Source: Niveispirillum fermenti
GTDB lineage: Bacteria; Pseudomonadota; Alphaproteobacteria; Azospirillales; Azospirillaceae
NCBI RefSeq assembly: GCF_048066175.1
Contig: NZ_JBLTXA010000006.1
Span: forward strand, 62,001-126,000
Reading direction: 5' to 3'
Length of the DNA stretch: 64,000 nt
Position numbers and translations under genes: made by a program. Shown here in pieces: positions 50,071 through 59,435 of this stretch (position 1 is its first letter; each line of letters begins with the position of its first letter). The notes beneath the pieces were generated by a model. The model made no database searches. It saw only the letters and a program-made list of their open reading frames with translations, and was not told where the DNA came from.

Positions 50071-51774
50071 TCAGCCGTCGCTGCCCGGCCGGCTCTTGGC
50101 GATGGCGCGCGACAGCAGGATGACGGGCAGGATGCCGACCGCGACGATGGCCAGCGCCGGGGTGGCCGCCTCGGCCAGCCGCTCGTCGCTGGCCAGCGTG
50201 TAGACACGCACGGCCAGCGTGTCGAAATTGAACGGCCGGACGATCATGGTGGCCGGCAGTTCCTTCATGACATCCACGAAGACCAGCAGCCCCGCCGTCA
50301 GCAGGCTGCCGCGCATGATGGGGGTGTGGACCTTCAGCAGGGTGCGGCCCGGCGTCTGGCCCAGGATGCGGGCCGCCTGGTCCATGGTGGGACGTATCTT
50401 CGACAGGCTGGCCTCGACCGTGTTGAAGGACACGGCCAGGAACCGCACCAGATAGGCATAGACGATGGCGGCGATGGTGCCGGACAGCAGCAGGCCGGTG
50501 GAAACGCCGAAATGACCGCGCATGAAACCATCGACGGCATTGTCGATGCGTGCAGCGGGGATCAGGATGCCAACCGCGATGACCGAGCCGGGAATGGCAT
50601 AGCCCATGGCCGCCACCCGCGCTGCGGTCTTCAACGTCGCCGTGGGGCGCAGGCGCAGCCCATAGGCGACCAGACAGGCCAGCGCCACGGCCAGCACCGC
50701 CGTCAGCCCCGCCAGCGTGAAGGAATTGCCGGCCAGTTCCCTGAAATTCGCCCCGAACAGCTGGTCGCCCCCCTCCATGGCCAGCTTTCCCAGGATGGCG
50801 ATGGGAATGACGAAGCCGGCCAGCAGCGGCGCCAGGCAGGCCACCAGCGCCGCCAGCGCCGGCAGGCCGCGCAGATGATAGCTGGGCAGGCTGCGATACC
50901 GCCCGGTGGAATGGAAATAGCGGGCCCGGCCGCGGCTGTACCGTTCCATGACGATCAGCACCATCACGAACAGCATCAGGACAGAGGCAAGCTGTGCCGC
51001 CGCCACAGGCTCTCCCATCGCGAACCAGGTGCGATAGATGCCCGTCGTGAAGGTATCGACGGCGAAATACTGCACCGTCCCGAAATCGGCCAGCACCTCC
51101 ATCATGGCCAGCGCCAGTCCGGCGGCGATGGCCGGCCGGGCCAGCGGCAGGGCCACGCGCATAAAGCTGCGCCACGGCCCGGCGCCCAGCGTGCGCGCCA
51201 CCTCCAGCACACAGACCGACTGTTCCAGGAAGGCCGCCCGGGCCAGCAGATAGACATAGGGGTACAGCACGAAGGACAGGACCGTGATGGCCCCGCCCAG
51301 CGACCTTATCTCCGGAAACCAGTAATCGGCGCGGCGCCAGCCGAACATCTCGCGCAGGCCCGTCTGCACGGGTCCCACGAACTGCAAAAGGTCGGTATAG
51401 GTATAGGCCATGACATAGGCGGGCACAGCCATGGGCAGCAGCAGCGCCCATTCCAGCCAGCGCTGGCCCGGAAAGCGGCACATGGTGACCAGCCAGGCCG
51501 TGCCCACGCCGATCACGCTCACCCCCAACGCAACCCCGCCGGCCAGCATCAGCGTGTTGGCGATGTAGGTGCCCAGCACGGTGGAGGCCAGATGGCTCCA
51601 CACCCCGTTGCTGGACACGAAGACGCGGCTGCCCACGATCAGCAACGGCAGCGCCACGAACAGCGCGATCAGCAGTACCGACAGCGTCCAGCCGCCGGGC
51701 ACGAACCGGAACCAGGCGGGGCGCAGACGCGCTGCAGCGGAAACGGGGGGGGCGGAAAGGACGTGATCGCTCAT
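50071..51774 (-). CDS. Iron(III)-type ABC transporter permease (FbpB/AfuB-like, fused)
   Basis: This 567-aa permease consists of two related halves, each with 6 membrane segments: TLSVLLIALFVALPLLIVGS at the N-terminus, and LAALVACLAPLLAGFVIPIA as the start of the second. Each half has an EAA-type loop (VARTLGAGPWRSFMRVALPL; AARILGQTPGRTLLKVHTPI). This fused form is typical of ferric iron or thiamine uptake permeases. No ATPase or binding protein gene is next to it, so the partners must lie elsewhere. The start ATG 51774 is preceded by GGGTGGGAAA. Confidence 0.9.
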   Translation of the reverse strand: MSDHVLSAPPVSAAARLRPAWFRFVPGGWTLSVLLIALFVALPLLIVGSRVFVSSNGVWSHLASTVLGTYIANTLMLAGGVALGVSVIGVGTAWLVTMCRFPGQRWLEWALLLPMAVPAYVMAYTYTDLLQFVGPVQTGLREMFGWRRADYWFPEIRSLGGAITVLSFVLYPYVYLLARAAFLEQSVCVLEVARTLGAGPWRSFMRVALPLARPAIAAGLALAMMEVLADFGTVQYFAVDTFTTGIYRTWFAMGEPVAAAQLASVLMLFVMVLIVMERYSRGRARYFHSTGRYRSLPSYHLRGLPALAALVACLAPLLAGFVIPIAILGKLAMEGGDQLFGANFRELAGNSFTLAGLTAVLAVALACLVAYGLRLRPTATLKTAARVAAMGYAIPGSVIAVGILIPAARIDNAVDGFMRGHFGVSTGLLLSGTIAAIVYAYLVRFLAVSFNTVEASLSKIRPTMDQAARILGQTPGRTLLKVHTPIMRGSLLTAGLLVFVDVMKELPATMIVRPFNFDTLAVRVYTLASDERLAEAATPALAIVAVGILPVILLSRAIAKSRPGSDG

Positions 51775-51901
51775 GCCGGGCACTTTCCCACCCATGCGAA
51801 CGGTTCGCAATGACGAAGACGCCGCAGGCCCGCCATCGGTGCCATGTGCGGGGCGCGGAAGCGGGTGGGATGGCGGGGCACCACACCTGCCACGTACCCG
51901 A

Positions 51902-51961
51902 GCCCACGGACGTGGGCGCCGGCGATTGAAGGGCCATGATTGATTGGCCAAAGGTCAATCA
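51902..51961. other. Two short dyads between the permease and the amidohydrolase gene
   Basis: GCCCACG/CGTGGGC (51902-51917) and TGATTGA/TCAATCA (51937-51961, with an 11-base spacer) lie close together. The second is next to the 3-prime end of the amidohydrolase gene. No T-tract is present, so a terminator is possible but not certain. Confidence 0.35.
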
Positions 51962-52018
51962 GTCAGGCCGGCGGTATCAAGCCCGGTGATGGGCCGCGAT
52001 CTGCCGGACTACAGGGTA

Positions 52019-53371
52019 TCAGTGGCTGTCCAGCCAGGCCACGGTCAGGGATGCCAGCGCCTCGGCCCCCAGTGCCAGACTGGATTCGTCCATATGGAAC
52101 AGGGGGGAATGGTTGGACGGCGCCTTGTCCAGCGGCACGGCCGGCGCCGTGGACCCGACCCAGAAATAAAAGCCGGGTATCTTCTGCTGGAAGAAGGAGA
52201 AATCCTCCGCACCACCGGCCTTGGGCCGGATGGAGAGCTTGTCCTTGCCGGCCACCTGTTCCAGCACGGGGGCGGCCCATGCCGACAGGGCCTCGTCATT
52301 GTCGGTGACCGGATACCCGATCTCGATTTCCACCTCGGCCGTGGCGCCGGCGCTTTCGGCGATGCCGTTGGCGATGCGCCTGATCTCCGCATGGACCTGG
52401 GCCTGCATCGCAGCATCGAAGGTGCGGATGGTGCCCACCATCTCCACCTGATCGGGGATGATGTTGTTGCGAACGCCGCCATGGATGGAACCGACGCTGA
52501 CGATGACCGGCTCCTTCACCAGTTCCACCCGCCGGCTGACGATGGTCTGCAGGGCCGTGACGATCTGCGAGGCGGTGACGATGGGATCCACCCCCGCCCA
52601 GGGATAGGCACCATGGCTCTGCCGTCCCTTCACAAGGATGCGGAACCGGTCGGACGCGGCCATGGCGGGGCCGGGACGATAGCTGATCTCCCCCGCGTGC
52701 CCGCCGGAAAACAGGTGCAGGCCGAAGATGGCCTGCGGCTTGGGGTCGGTGGACAGGACCCCTTCGCGGATCATCAGTTCGGCCCCGCCCTCCTCGCCCG
52801 CCGGGGCGCCTTCCTCGGCCGGCTGGAAGATGAATTTCACAGTGCCCCGCAACTGGCCGCGCCGCTTGGCCAGCAACTCGGCCACGCCCATCAGGATGGC
52901 GGTGTGCCCGTCATGCCCGCAGGCATGCATGACGCCCACCTCCTGCCCGTTATAGGTGGTGCGCACCTTGGACGCGAAGGGCAGGTCGACCTGCTCGGTG
53001 ACCGGCAGGGCGTCCATGTCGGCGCGAAGGGCCACGACGGGACCGGGTTCCGCCCCCTTGAGGACCCCGACGACGCCGGTATGGGCCACGCCGGTCTGTA
53101 CCTCCATCCCCAGCTTGCGCAGATGGTCGGCCACCAGCGCCGCCGTGCGGACCTCCCGGTTGCCCAGTTCGGGATGCTGGTGGATGTCGCGCCGCCAGGC
53201 GACGATCCGGGGCTCCAGCGCCTTCACGTCGGACCGGATATAGGCGGGGATGGCGGCCGGGGCGGCTGCGGAAACGGCGGGCGCCGCCTCCTGCGCGCCG
53301 GCCACACCGCCCGACAGGGACAGGCAGAATGCCGCCGCCATGACGACCCAGGCCACCCGGTTACGCTTCAT
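52019..53371 (-). CDS. Secreted M20D amidohydrolase/peptidase
   Basis: This 450-aa enzyme has a signal peptide (residues 1-26, cleaved near GVAGAQE). The M20D catalytic core has the HQHPELGNREVRTAA, VALRADMDALPVTE and HACGHDGHTAILMG motifs, FQPAEEGAPAGEEGG with the Glu, and late metal ligands in AGGAEDFSFFQQKIPGFYFW. A dimerization domain lies between (RILVKGRQSHGAYPWAGVDP). Members cleave N-acyl amino acids or similar amides. The signal peptide puts it in the periplasm, which is less usual. It is flanked by the polyamine genes and the ABC permease on the same strand. Confidence 0.92.
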   Translation of the reverse strand: MKRNRVAWVVMAAAFCLSLSGGVAGAQEAAPAVSAAAPAAIPAYIRSDVKALEPRIVAWRRDIHQHPELGNREVRTAALVADHLRKLGMEVQTGVAHTGVVGVLKGAEPGPVVALRADMDALPVTEQVDLPFASKVRTTYNGQEVGVMHACGHDGHTAILMGVAELLAKRRGQLRGTVKFIFQPAEEGAPAGEEGGAELMIREGVLSTDPKPQAIFGLHLFSGGHAGEISYRPGPAMAASDRFRILVKGRQSHGAYPWAGVDPIVTASQIVTALQTIVSRRVELVKEPVIVSVGSIHGGVRNNIIPDQVEMVGTIRTFDAAMQAQVHAEIRRIANGIAESAGATAEVEIEIGYPVTDNDEALSAWAAPVLEQVAGKDKLSIRPKAGGAEDFSFFQQKIPGFYFWVGSTAPAVPLDKAPSNHSPLFHMDESSLALGAEALASLTVAWLDSH

Positions 53372-53480
53372 GACCCCATACCCCCATCATAAAGCCGTCA
53401 CCCGGTGTGACAGGTGGCCGGGTCGGCAACAGGCAGGCGGGTGGGGGACGGGCACGCGCCACCCCCCGCCCGCCCCAGGC

Positions 53481-54905
53481 TTACAGCACGCGGATATTCT
53501 TGAACTGCCACGGGTCGGACGTATCGACATCCTCCGGGAACAGCTTGTTCCGCCCTTCCAGGGGGGTCCAGTCGGTATAGGCGCCGACGACGGGCCCCAG
53601 ATAGGGCGTGCAGATATCCAGGCAGCGCTGGAAATCCATGTCCTCGGCCTCCACGATGCCGCGGTCGGGATTCTCGATGGCCCAGATCATGCCGGCCAGG
53701 GCCGCCACGGTCACCTGCAGGCTGGTGGCGCTGTTGAATTCCACCAACTGGCGCGCCTCCGCGCAGGAAAGCTGGGAACCGTACCAGTAGGCCCCCTTCT
53801 CATGCCCGGCCAGCAGCACGCCCAGTTCATCCACCCCCTCGATGATCTCGTTCATCAGCAGGCGCTGCGTTTCCTGCTGCACATAGTTCTTGCCGGCGAA
53901 TTCGTGGATCGATTTCACCGCATCGTCGCAGGGATGGTAGGCGTAGTGCGTGGTCGGACGGTAGACGGCATTGCCGTCCGCGTCCTTCACACTCAGGAAA
54001 TCGGGGATCGACAGCGATTCGCTGTGCGTGATCAGGAAGCCGTGGAAGGGGCCTTCCATGGGGGTCCAGGTGCGCACGCGCTGGGTCACGCCCGGACGGT
54101 TCAGGATGATGCCGGCTTGGCAGCCGAAATCATGGCGGATGCCGTCGGGCGGGAAGGTGGCCTCATGCGTGCCCCAGCCCATTTCGGCCGGCTGGCAGCC
54201 TTCGGAGATGAAACCGTCGATCGACCAGGTATTGACGAACTCCCCCCGCTTCTTGGGGATGGAGGAGACCTGGGTATCGCGCTCGGCGATGTGAATGACC
54301 TTGACGCCCAGTTCCTGCGCCAGGGCGGCCCAGCCGGCGCGGTCGGACGGGGCCGCCGCGTCGCGGCCCGTATCCTCCGCGATGTTCAGCAGCGCCTGCT
54401 TCACGAAATGCGAGACCAGGCCCGGATTGGCGCCATGGGTCAGCACGGCCGTGGGGGCATCCCGGCCCAGTTTCGCCCGCAGGGCCAGCGCCTGCTCGCG
54501 CAGGGCATAGTTGGACCGCAGCGAGGGCGGGACGCTGGCATCGGTATAGCCGCCGGGCCAGGGCTCGATACAGGTGTCCAGATAAAGCGCGCCCTTTTCG
54601 GCGCACAGTTCGACCAGCGCCATCGACGACACGTCGACGGACAGGTTCAGCAGGAAATCGCCCTTGGCGAGCAGGGGTTCCAGCACGGCCCGGTAATTAT
54701 CCCGGGTCAGCGGCTCCTTGACGAACTTGATGCCGTAATAGTCAGCCTCACCGTGTCCGCGCTCGTCCGCCGTAACGATGGTGATGTTCTGAGGTTTGAT
54801 GTCGACATGCCTCAGAATCAGCGGCAGCACACCTTGGCCGATGCTGCCGAAACCTACCATCACAAGACGCCCGGGAAGGGCACAATGCTTCTGATATTGG
54901 GTCAT
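53481..54905 (-). CDS. hss: Homospermidine synthase
   Basis: This 474-aa enzyme condenses two putrescines into sym-homospermidine with NAD. The dinucleotide fold is LVMVGFGSIGQGVLPLILRH. Other family segments are YLDTCIEPWPGGYTDASVPP, VLTHGANPGLVSHFVKQALL and AIENPDRGIVEAEDMDFQRC. Length is normal (about 475). It lies 152 bases after the ornithine decarboxylase gene on the same strand; the two enzymes make a two-step route from ornithine to homospermidine, the main polyamine of many alphaproteobacteria. Confidence 0.95.
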   Translation of the reverse strand: MTQYQKHCALPGRLVMVGFGSIGQGVLPLILRHVDIKPQNITIVTADERGHGEADYYGIKFVKEPLTRDNYRAVLEPLLAKGDFLLNLSVDVSSMALVELCAEKGALYLDTCIEPWPGGYTDASVPPSLRSNYALREQALALRAKLGRDAPTAVLTHGANPGLVSHFVKQALLNIAEDTGRDAAAPSDRAGWAALAQELGVKVIHIAERDTQVSSIPKKRGEFVNTWSIDGFISEGCQPAEMGWGTHEATFPPDGIRHDFGCQAGIILNRPGVTQRVRTWTPMEGPFHGFLITHSESLSIPDFLSVKDADGNAVYRPTTHYAYHPCDDAVKSIHEFAGKNYVQQETQRLLMNEIIEGVDELGVLLAGHEKGAYWYGSQLSCAEARQLVEFNSATSLQVTVAALAGMIWAIENPDRGIVEAEDMDFQRCLDICTPYLGPVVGAYTDWTPLEGRNKLFPEDVDTSDPWQFKNIRVL

Positions 54906-55057
54906 TTTCGCTTTTGCTCCGGGGCTATTACCCGCCTATGGGTGCCTCATGGACGTGGGGTTGACTGGGGCTCAATGATGAACGCAGACAACAGGAAAGC
55001 ATGGCCCCGTCCACCGGAAGGGACCATGCAGGGTTAATGCGGTCCGGACAGAGTGAC

Positions 55058-56371
55058 CTAAGCCGCCATTCCTGGCAACTCCCGCGCGGGGTCCGATGAT
55101 TGATCCGGTACCTGGGCGTGTCCCGGCGTGGCCAGAAGCGGGCCGTCGCGGACCTCCACCAGACGGGCCTGGTCGAAGCCGTTGAAGGCCGTGCGCAGCG
55201 TGGCGCCATAGGCACCCAACTGCCCGATCTCGATCCAGTCGCCCTCCCGCACGTCGGCCGGCAGCAGGAACGGACCCTTCATGTGGTCCGCACTGTCGCA
55301 GGTCGGGCCCCAGAAGCTGAACGGGGCCAGCGGGGCCGTGGAGGCCCTCATCAGCCGGCAGGGGAAGCGGAAACCGGGCACGCCGGCATCCGACAGGCTG
55401 CCATAGACGCCGTCATTCACGAACAGCTCGTCCGTGCCGCGGCGGCGCTCCACCTGCACCACGATGGAACCGCCCGCCGCCACCAGGGCACGCCCCGGCT
55501 CGCACCAGATGCGGGCGTGGGCCGGCAGGCGCAGGGCCGCCAGGCCCGTGGCGATGGCGTCCATGTAGTCCCGCAGGTCGGGCGGGTCCATGTCCGGATA
55601 AGCGACGGGGAAGCCGCCCCCCACATCCAGCACATCGATGACGACACCGGCGGCATCGATCACCCGCCCGGCCAGGGCCAGGGCCCGGCCATAGGCGGCG
55701 GGTTCCATCATCTGGCTGCCGACATGGAAGCACAGGCCGACGCGGGCCGCCACGGCACGGGCCCGGCGCAGCAGGGTGACGGCATCGTCGAACGCCGCGC
55801 CGAACTTGCCCGACAGGTCATAGGCGGCCTTGCCCTTGGGCATGGCCAGCCGCACGAACAGGCCGAGGTCGGCCGCATTGTCCGTGACGGCCAGGATCTT
55901 TTCCAACTCCTCCACGCTGTCCAGCGAGAAGTCGCGCACGCCATGGTCGCGATAAGCGCTGGCAATGGCGGCACGGTTCTTCACCGGATGCATGTAATGG
56001 ATATGCGCATCGTCGAACATCTGCCGCACCACGCGGATCTCGGCCGGGGAGGCACAGTCGAAATGCCGGATGCCGCCCTGGTAGAGCGCGCGCAGGAAGG
56101 CCGGGTCCGGATTGCACTTGACGGCATAAAGCACGTCTCCCACCCCGCCCGTGGCCCGGCCAAACAGGTCAAGGAAACGGCCGGCCGTAGCGCGCAGCGT
56201 GTCGGGACGAATGCAATGCATCGGCTCCGCCGGGGCCAGACGCGCCACCATCTGACCGACATCGGGCAGACAAGAGCCCGCCAGACGGTGGCCGGCCGGA
56301 CGGGGGCCGGGGTTGCGGGCAAGGCCGCGGCGCAAGGGTGCGACGGCAGAACGGAAACGGATATGGGCCAT
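55058..56371 (-). CDS. odc: Ornithine decarboxylase, PLP-dependent (fold III)
   Basis: This 437-aa enzyme converts ornithine to putrescine. The PLP lysine is in VLYAVKCNPDPAFLR (about residue 85), the PLP-phosphate glycines are in DVLDVGGGFPVAYPDMDPPD, and the catalytic Cys is in FWGPTCDSADHMKGPFLLPA (about residue 358). A basic N-terminal extension of about 50 residues precedes the homologous part, so a later start is possible. It is followed by hss. The long 5-prime leader with a 12-codon ORF (56596-56634) suggests post-transcriptional control, as described for decarboxylase leaders in alphaproteobacteria (the speF RNA motif). Confidence 0.93.
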   Translation of the reverse strand: MAHIRFRSAVAPLRRGLARNPGPRPAGHRLAGSCLPDVGQMVARLAPAEPMHCIRPDTLRATAGRFLDLFGRATGGVGDVLYAVKCNPDPAFLRALYQGGIRHFDCASPAEIRVVRQMFDDAHIHYMHPVKNRAAIASAYRDHGVRDFSLDSVEELEKILAVTDNAADLGLFVRLAMPKGKAAYDLSGKFGAAFDDAVTLLRRARAVAARVGLCFHVGSQMMEPAAYGRALALAGRVIDAAGVVIDVLDVGGGFPVAYPDMDPPDLRDYMDAIATGLAALRLPAHARIWCEPGRALVAAGGSIVVQVERRRGTDELFVNDGVYGSLSDAGVPGFRFPCRLMRASTAPLAPFSFWGPTCDSADHMKGPFLLPADVREGDWIEIGQLGAYGATLRTAFNGFDQARLVEVRDGPLLATPGHAQVPDQSSDPARELPGMAA

Positions 56372-56919
56372 GGCGACGATCCCCCGGGGGCGGAAACCCC
56401 ATGCCGCCATATGGCACCCGTTCGCGCGGGCGCGGCATCATGGCGGAATTGAAATGATGGCGGCGGGCGGCGAAGCAGCCCGGCCGGTTTCAGATGCGGG
56501 AAGGTTCCTGGCGCCGCGTCGTGATTGCCGGGCCGATATCCTGCGGGATGCAGGGGGCCGCAAAGCGTCAACGGACGAGGGAGCCAGGGTCGCGCTTACG
56601 CGAACATGGCCTTTTCAGGCATAACGGCGTTCATGTCGACTTCCCTCTCGGGGTACCGGCCCACTGTCGACCGGTGCTGCCAAAAAGGACGCCTGACGTC
56701 GTTGCGTAAACACCAGGGGCATCGCCGGGGACCGGCGGTGGCGCCACAAGGGCCAGGGGCACGTGCGGGTGCGTCTATCCCTGCTTATCCATGCAATGCG
56801 CCATCGTTGCAAGGGTTTGTTCGGACAGGATGTGCATGGCTGGCCTGTACCCGGCGGCAGCCGGCACCGTTTCCCGCCCCCCCTGCCTGCCCCTGTGCGG
56901 GGCGGGCAGGGGGACCCAT
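56372..56919. other. Divergent region with the odc leader
   Basis: This 548-bp region between odc and the 56920 gene holds the leader ORF (56596-56634). Several GC-rich stretches with partial dyads lie between it and odc, including complementary CCTGGC/GCCAGG segments that could pair. I could not identify a promoter. No other gene was seen. Confidence 0.5.
56596..56634 (-). CDS. 12-codon leader ORF of odc (MNAVMPEKAMFA)
   Basis: The short frame has GAGAGGGAAGTCGAC immediately before its ATG, a good ribosome-binding site. Its stop lies within a small TCGCG/CGCGA dyad (56592-56605). It lies 225 bases upstream of the odc start, where a leader peptide would regulate decarboxylase expression. The peptide does not resemble E. 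coli SpeFL. Function is inferred from position and ribosome-binding site. Confidence 0.45.
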   Translation of the reverse strand: MNAVMPEKAMFA

Positions 56920-57360
56920 ATGATGATCATGCGCCCGATCGCTCCCCTTCTGCCGGTCCTTGCGGCCTTGCTGGTCCTGTCCCCCGCGGGGGCGCAGGAA
57001 AACCCGCTGCTGACCCCGCCGCCCGGCCTGACGGGCGCGCCGCGCCCATCCGACCCGGCCGCCGCCGAACAGGGACGCCTGCAATCCGACCTGCTGCGCC
57101 CGCCAGCGGGCCTGGACGCCCGCCCCGACCCCGATCCGATGTACGACCGGGAGATGCGCGAACGCCGGCTGGATGCGGAACGCATGCTGCGTGCCCAGCA
57201 GGAACCGCAGCCCCCCGCCGTCACCGTGGACGGGCCGGCCCCGCCACGCAACGACCCGCCGGCCACGCGCATCACCCATGGCCGCGCAGCGGACAAGCCG
57301 ACGCCGGTGCAGTCCTCCCCCGTTCCCGGCCGCAAGCCGCTGCCGCCGTCCGGGCCTTGA
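56920..57360 (+). CDS. Proline-rich secreted hypothetical protein
   Basis: This 146-aa protein has a signal peptide (RPIAPLLPVLAALLVLSPAG, cleaved after GAQ), then Pro/Ala/Arg-rich low complexity with short helices (MYDREMRERRLDAERMLRAQ). I recognise no domain. It has AGGGGG about 7 bases before the ATG at 56920. It is upstream of arfB with a 52-base gap and may be co-transcribed with it. Confidence 0.6.
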   Translation: MMIMRPIAPLLPVLAALLVLSPAGAQENPLLTPPPGLTGAPRPSDPAAAEQGRLQSDLLRPPAGLDARPDPDPMYDREMRERRLDAERMLRAQQEPQPPAVTVDGPAPPRNDPPATRITHGRAADKPTPVQSSPVPGRKPLPPSGP

Positions 57361-57412
57361 CGGCGGGCCGGCTTTGCTGTTGTTGGCATCCAGCCCCAAC
57401 GGAACCGGACCC

Positions 57413-57832
57413 ATGATCCCCATCACCCCCCATATCGCCATCGACGAGGACGAGCTGCAGGAAAGCTTCCTGCGGGCCGGGGGGCCGGGGGGGCAGAATG
57501 TCAACAAGGTGGAAACGGCGGTGCAACTGCGCTTCGACGTCGCCAATTCCCCTTCCCTGCCCGACTGGCTGAAACAGCGGGTGCGCGGCGTGGCGGGGCG
57601 CAAGCTGACGGCCGACGGCGTGCTGGTCCTGGTCGCCCAGGCCCATCGCAGCCAGGAGCGCAACCGGGAGGATGCGAAGGCGCGGCTGGTGGAAATCCTG
57701 GCCAAGGCCGCCGAGCGCCAGGCACCGCGCCGGCCCACACGGCCCACCCTGGCATCCAAGACCCGCCGGCTGGAGGCGAAATCAACCCGCAGCGGGGTGA
57801 AGAAGATGCGCGGACGGGTGGACCCGGACTGA
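57413..57832 (+). CDS. arfB: Alternative ribosome-rescue peptidyl-tRNA hydrolase ArfB (YaeJ)
   Basis: This 139-aa protein releases stalled ribosomes. It has the GGQ motif in FLRAGGPGGQNVNKVETAVQ, followed by LRFDVANSPSLPDWLKQRV and the typical HRSQERNREDAKARL. A basic C-terminal tail ending LEAKSTRSGVKKMRGRVDPD enters the mRNA channel. Length and both functional parts are normal. Confidence 0.94.
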   Translation: MIPITPHIAIDEDELQESFLRAGGPGGQNVNKVETAVQLRFDVANSPSLPDWLKQRVRGVAGRKLTADGVLVLVAQAHRSQERNREDAKARLVEILAKAAERQAPRRPTRPTLASKTRRLEAKSTRSGVKKMRGRVDPD

Positions 57833-57937
57833 CACCCTCGTGCCGCCGGCACATCCGTGGTCCCACCAGACCGGGACATCCGTGGCCCCGGCAGAATGGT
57901 GCTTTGCGGCACGGGGATGCCTGGCTTAATGTGGTAA

Positions 57938-57962
57938 CCCGACCGGGTTGGTCCCGGTCGGG
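57938..57962. other. 10-bp hairpin just before the pentapeptide-repeat gene
   Basis: Arms CCCGACCGGG (57938-57947) and its complement (57953-57962) enclose a 5-base loop. The hairpin ends 20 bases before the start codon, so it could terminate arfB transcription or affect translation of the next gene. Two copies of ACATCCGTGG lie just upstream (57850-57890). Confidence 0.55.
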
Positions 57963-57982
57963 CTGTGCAGGTCCCGCCGTTC

Positions 57983-59404
57983 ATGACGAAATTCACCCGT
58001 TCGGGCAGCGAGCGCCCGGTCGATCTTTCCCGTGTGGCGATCCAGAAATCGCCCTCGCTGCTGGATGAGCGGCTGGGCGTCTACCGCAGCAAGATCGCGC
58101 AGACCGACCTGGATGTGATGCTGAAACAGCATCAGGCCTTCGTGGAGCAACGCATCACCGGGGTGCGGGCGCATTTCAAGCTGTGCGAACTGTCCAGCCT
58201 GGACCTGTCGGGGGCGGTGCTGGCATCGGCCGATTTCACGGGCGCCAAGCTGCACAACACGCTGCTGCGCGGGGCGGACCTGCGCATGACCAACTTCTAC
58301 GCGGCCGACCTGTCGGAAGCGGACCTGATGCATGCCGATCTGACGGCGGCCGACATGCGCGGGGCCATCCTGCGCGGGGCGGTGATGATCAGCTGCAACC
58401 TGACCTCTGCCGATTTCCGCAACGGCACCCTGGCGCTGGCCCGCAATGGCGAACTGGTCTCCGTCCACAACAGCGCGGAAGCGGACCTGTCCAAGGCCGT
58501 AATCATGCGCGCCACCCTGTCCAAGGCGCGCCTGTCGGACAGCTTCGTCATGCAGACCGACCTGCGTGACGCCGACCTGCGCGGGTCCATCCTGTGCAAG
58601 GCCAACCTGTCGGACAGCAACCTGACGGGCTGCGACCTCACCTCCTGCGACCTGACGGAGGCCAACCTGGAAGGCGCGAACCTGGAGGGCGCGATCCTGA
58701 CGGGGGCCGTGCTGCGCCATGCCAACCTGAAAAGCGCCAACCTGATCGGCGCCATCCTGGACGGGGTCGACCTGTCGCTGGCCAATATCGAGGATGCCAG
58801 GACCGTCGAGCAGTTGGACGACATGGAAGGGGGCCTGGCGGAATTGCTGAAGGCCCATGTCAAATGGATCGAGACGGGCGGCAACCAGGGCCGGCAACTG
58901 GACCTGTCGGGCAAGGACCTGACGGGGGCCGATCTGTCGCGCATGACGCTGTCGGCCGGCATCTTCCGCGGCACGGTGCTGCGCAATGCCAACCTGTCGC
59001 GCTCGGCCCTGCTGATGGCGGATCTGTCGTCGGCGGACCTGCGGGGGGCGAACCTGCGCAATTCCAACATCCGCGGCGCCCGCATGATCCGGTCGATGAT
59101 GGTGGGAGCCGACCTGACGGGGGTGCTGGCCGCCCCCATCAACATCCAGGGCTATGACTGGCAGACCAACATGGAGCGGGCCCGCCTGGGCAAGGCCGTC
59201 CTGGTGGGGGCCGACCTGACGGGCGCCATCCTGTCGGGGGCCGACCTGCGGCAGGCCCAGGTGCGCAATGTCAGCATCAAGGGCGCCGACCTGACCGACG
59301 CCAACCTGACGAATGCCGACCTGCGCGGCGTCGATTTCAGCAAATGCAAGCTGGCCAACGCCAAGGGGCTGCCCGAACCGGACGATCTGCAGGGCCGGGA
59401 TTGA
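57983..59404 (+). CDS. Large pentapeptide-repeat protein
   Basis: This 473-aa protein has a non-repeat N-terminal region of about 60 residues (LLDERLGVYRSKIAQTDLDV). Many A(D/N)LxX pentapeptides follow in two blocks (for example ADLSEADLMHADLTAADMRG and ADLTDANLTNADLRGVDFSK), separated by a short helical linker (LLKAHVKWIETGGNQGRQLD). Such proteins fold as a right-handed quadrilateral beta-helix; some mimic DNA (MfpA, Qnr), but most have no known function. No membrane segment is seen. It is followed by the flavoprotein gene, 31 bases later, perhaps in one operon. Confidence 0.9.
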   Translation: MTKFTRSGSERPVDLSRVAIQKSPSLLDERLGVYRSKIAQTDLDVMLKQHQAFVEQRITGVRAHFKLCELSSLDLSGAVLASADFTGAKLHNTLLRGADLRMTNFYAADLSEADLMHADLTAADMRGAILRGAVMISCNLTSADFRNGTLALARNGELVSVHNSAEADLSKAVIMRATLSKARLSDSFVMQTDLRDADLRGSILCKANLSDSNLTGCDLTSCDLTEANLEGANLEGAILTGAVLRHANLKSANLIGAILDGVDLSLANIEDARTVEQLDDMEGGLAELLKAHVKWIETGGNQGRQLDLSGKDLTGADLSRMTLSAGIFRGTVLRNANLSRSALLMADLSSADLRGANLRNSNIRGARMIRSMMVGADLTGVLAAPINIQGYDWQTNMERARLGKAVLVGADLTGAILSGADLRQAQVRNVSIKGADLTDANLTNADLRGVDFSKCKLANAKGLPEPDDLQGRD

Positions 59405-59435
59405 TCGCGGCCGCGTTCCCTGCTACCGACCGGGC

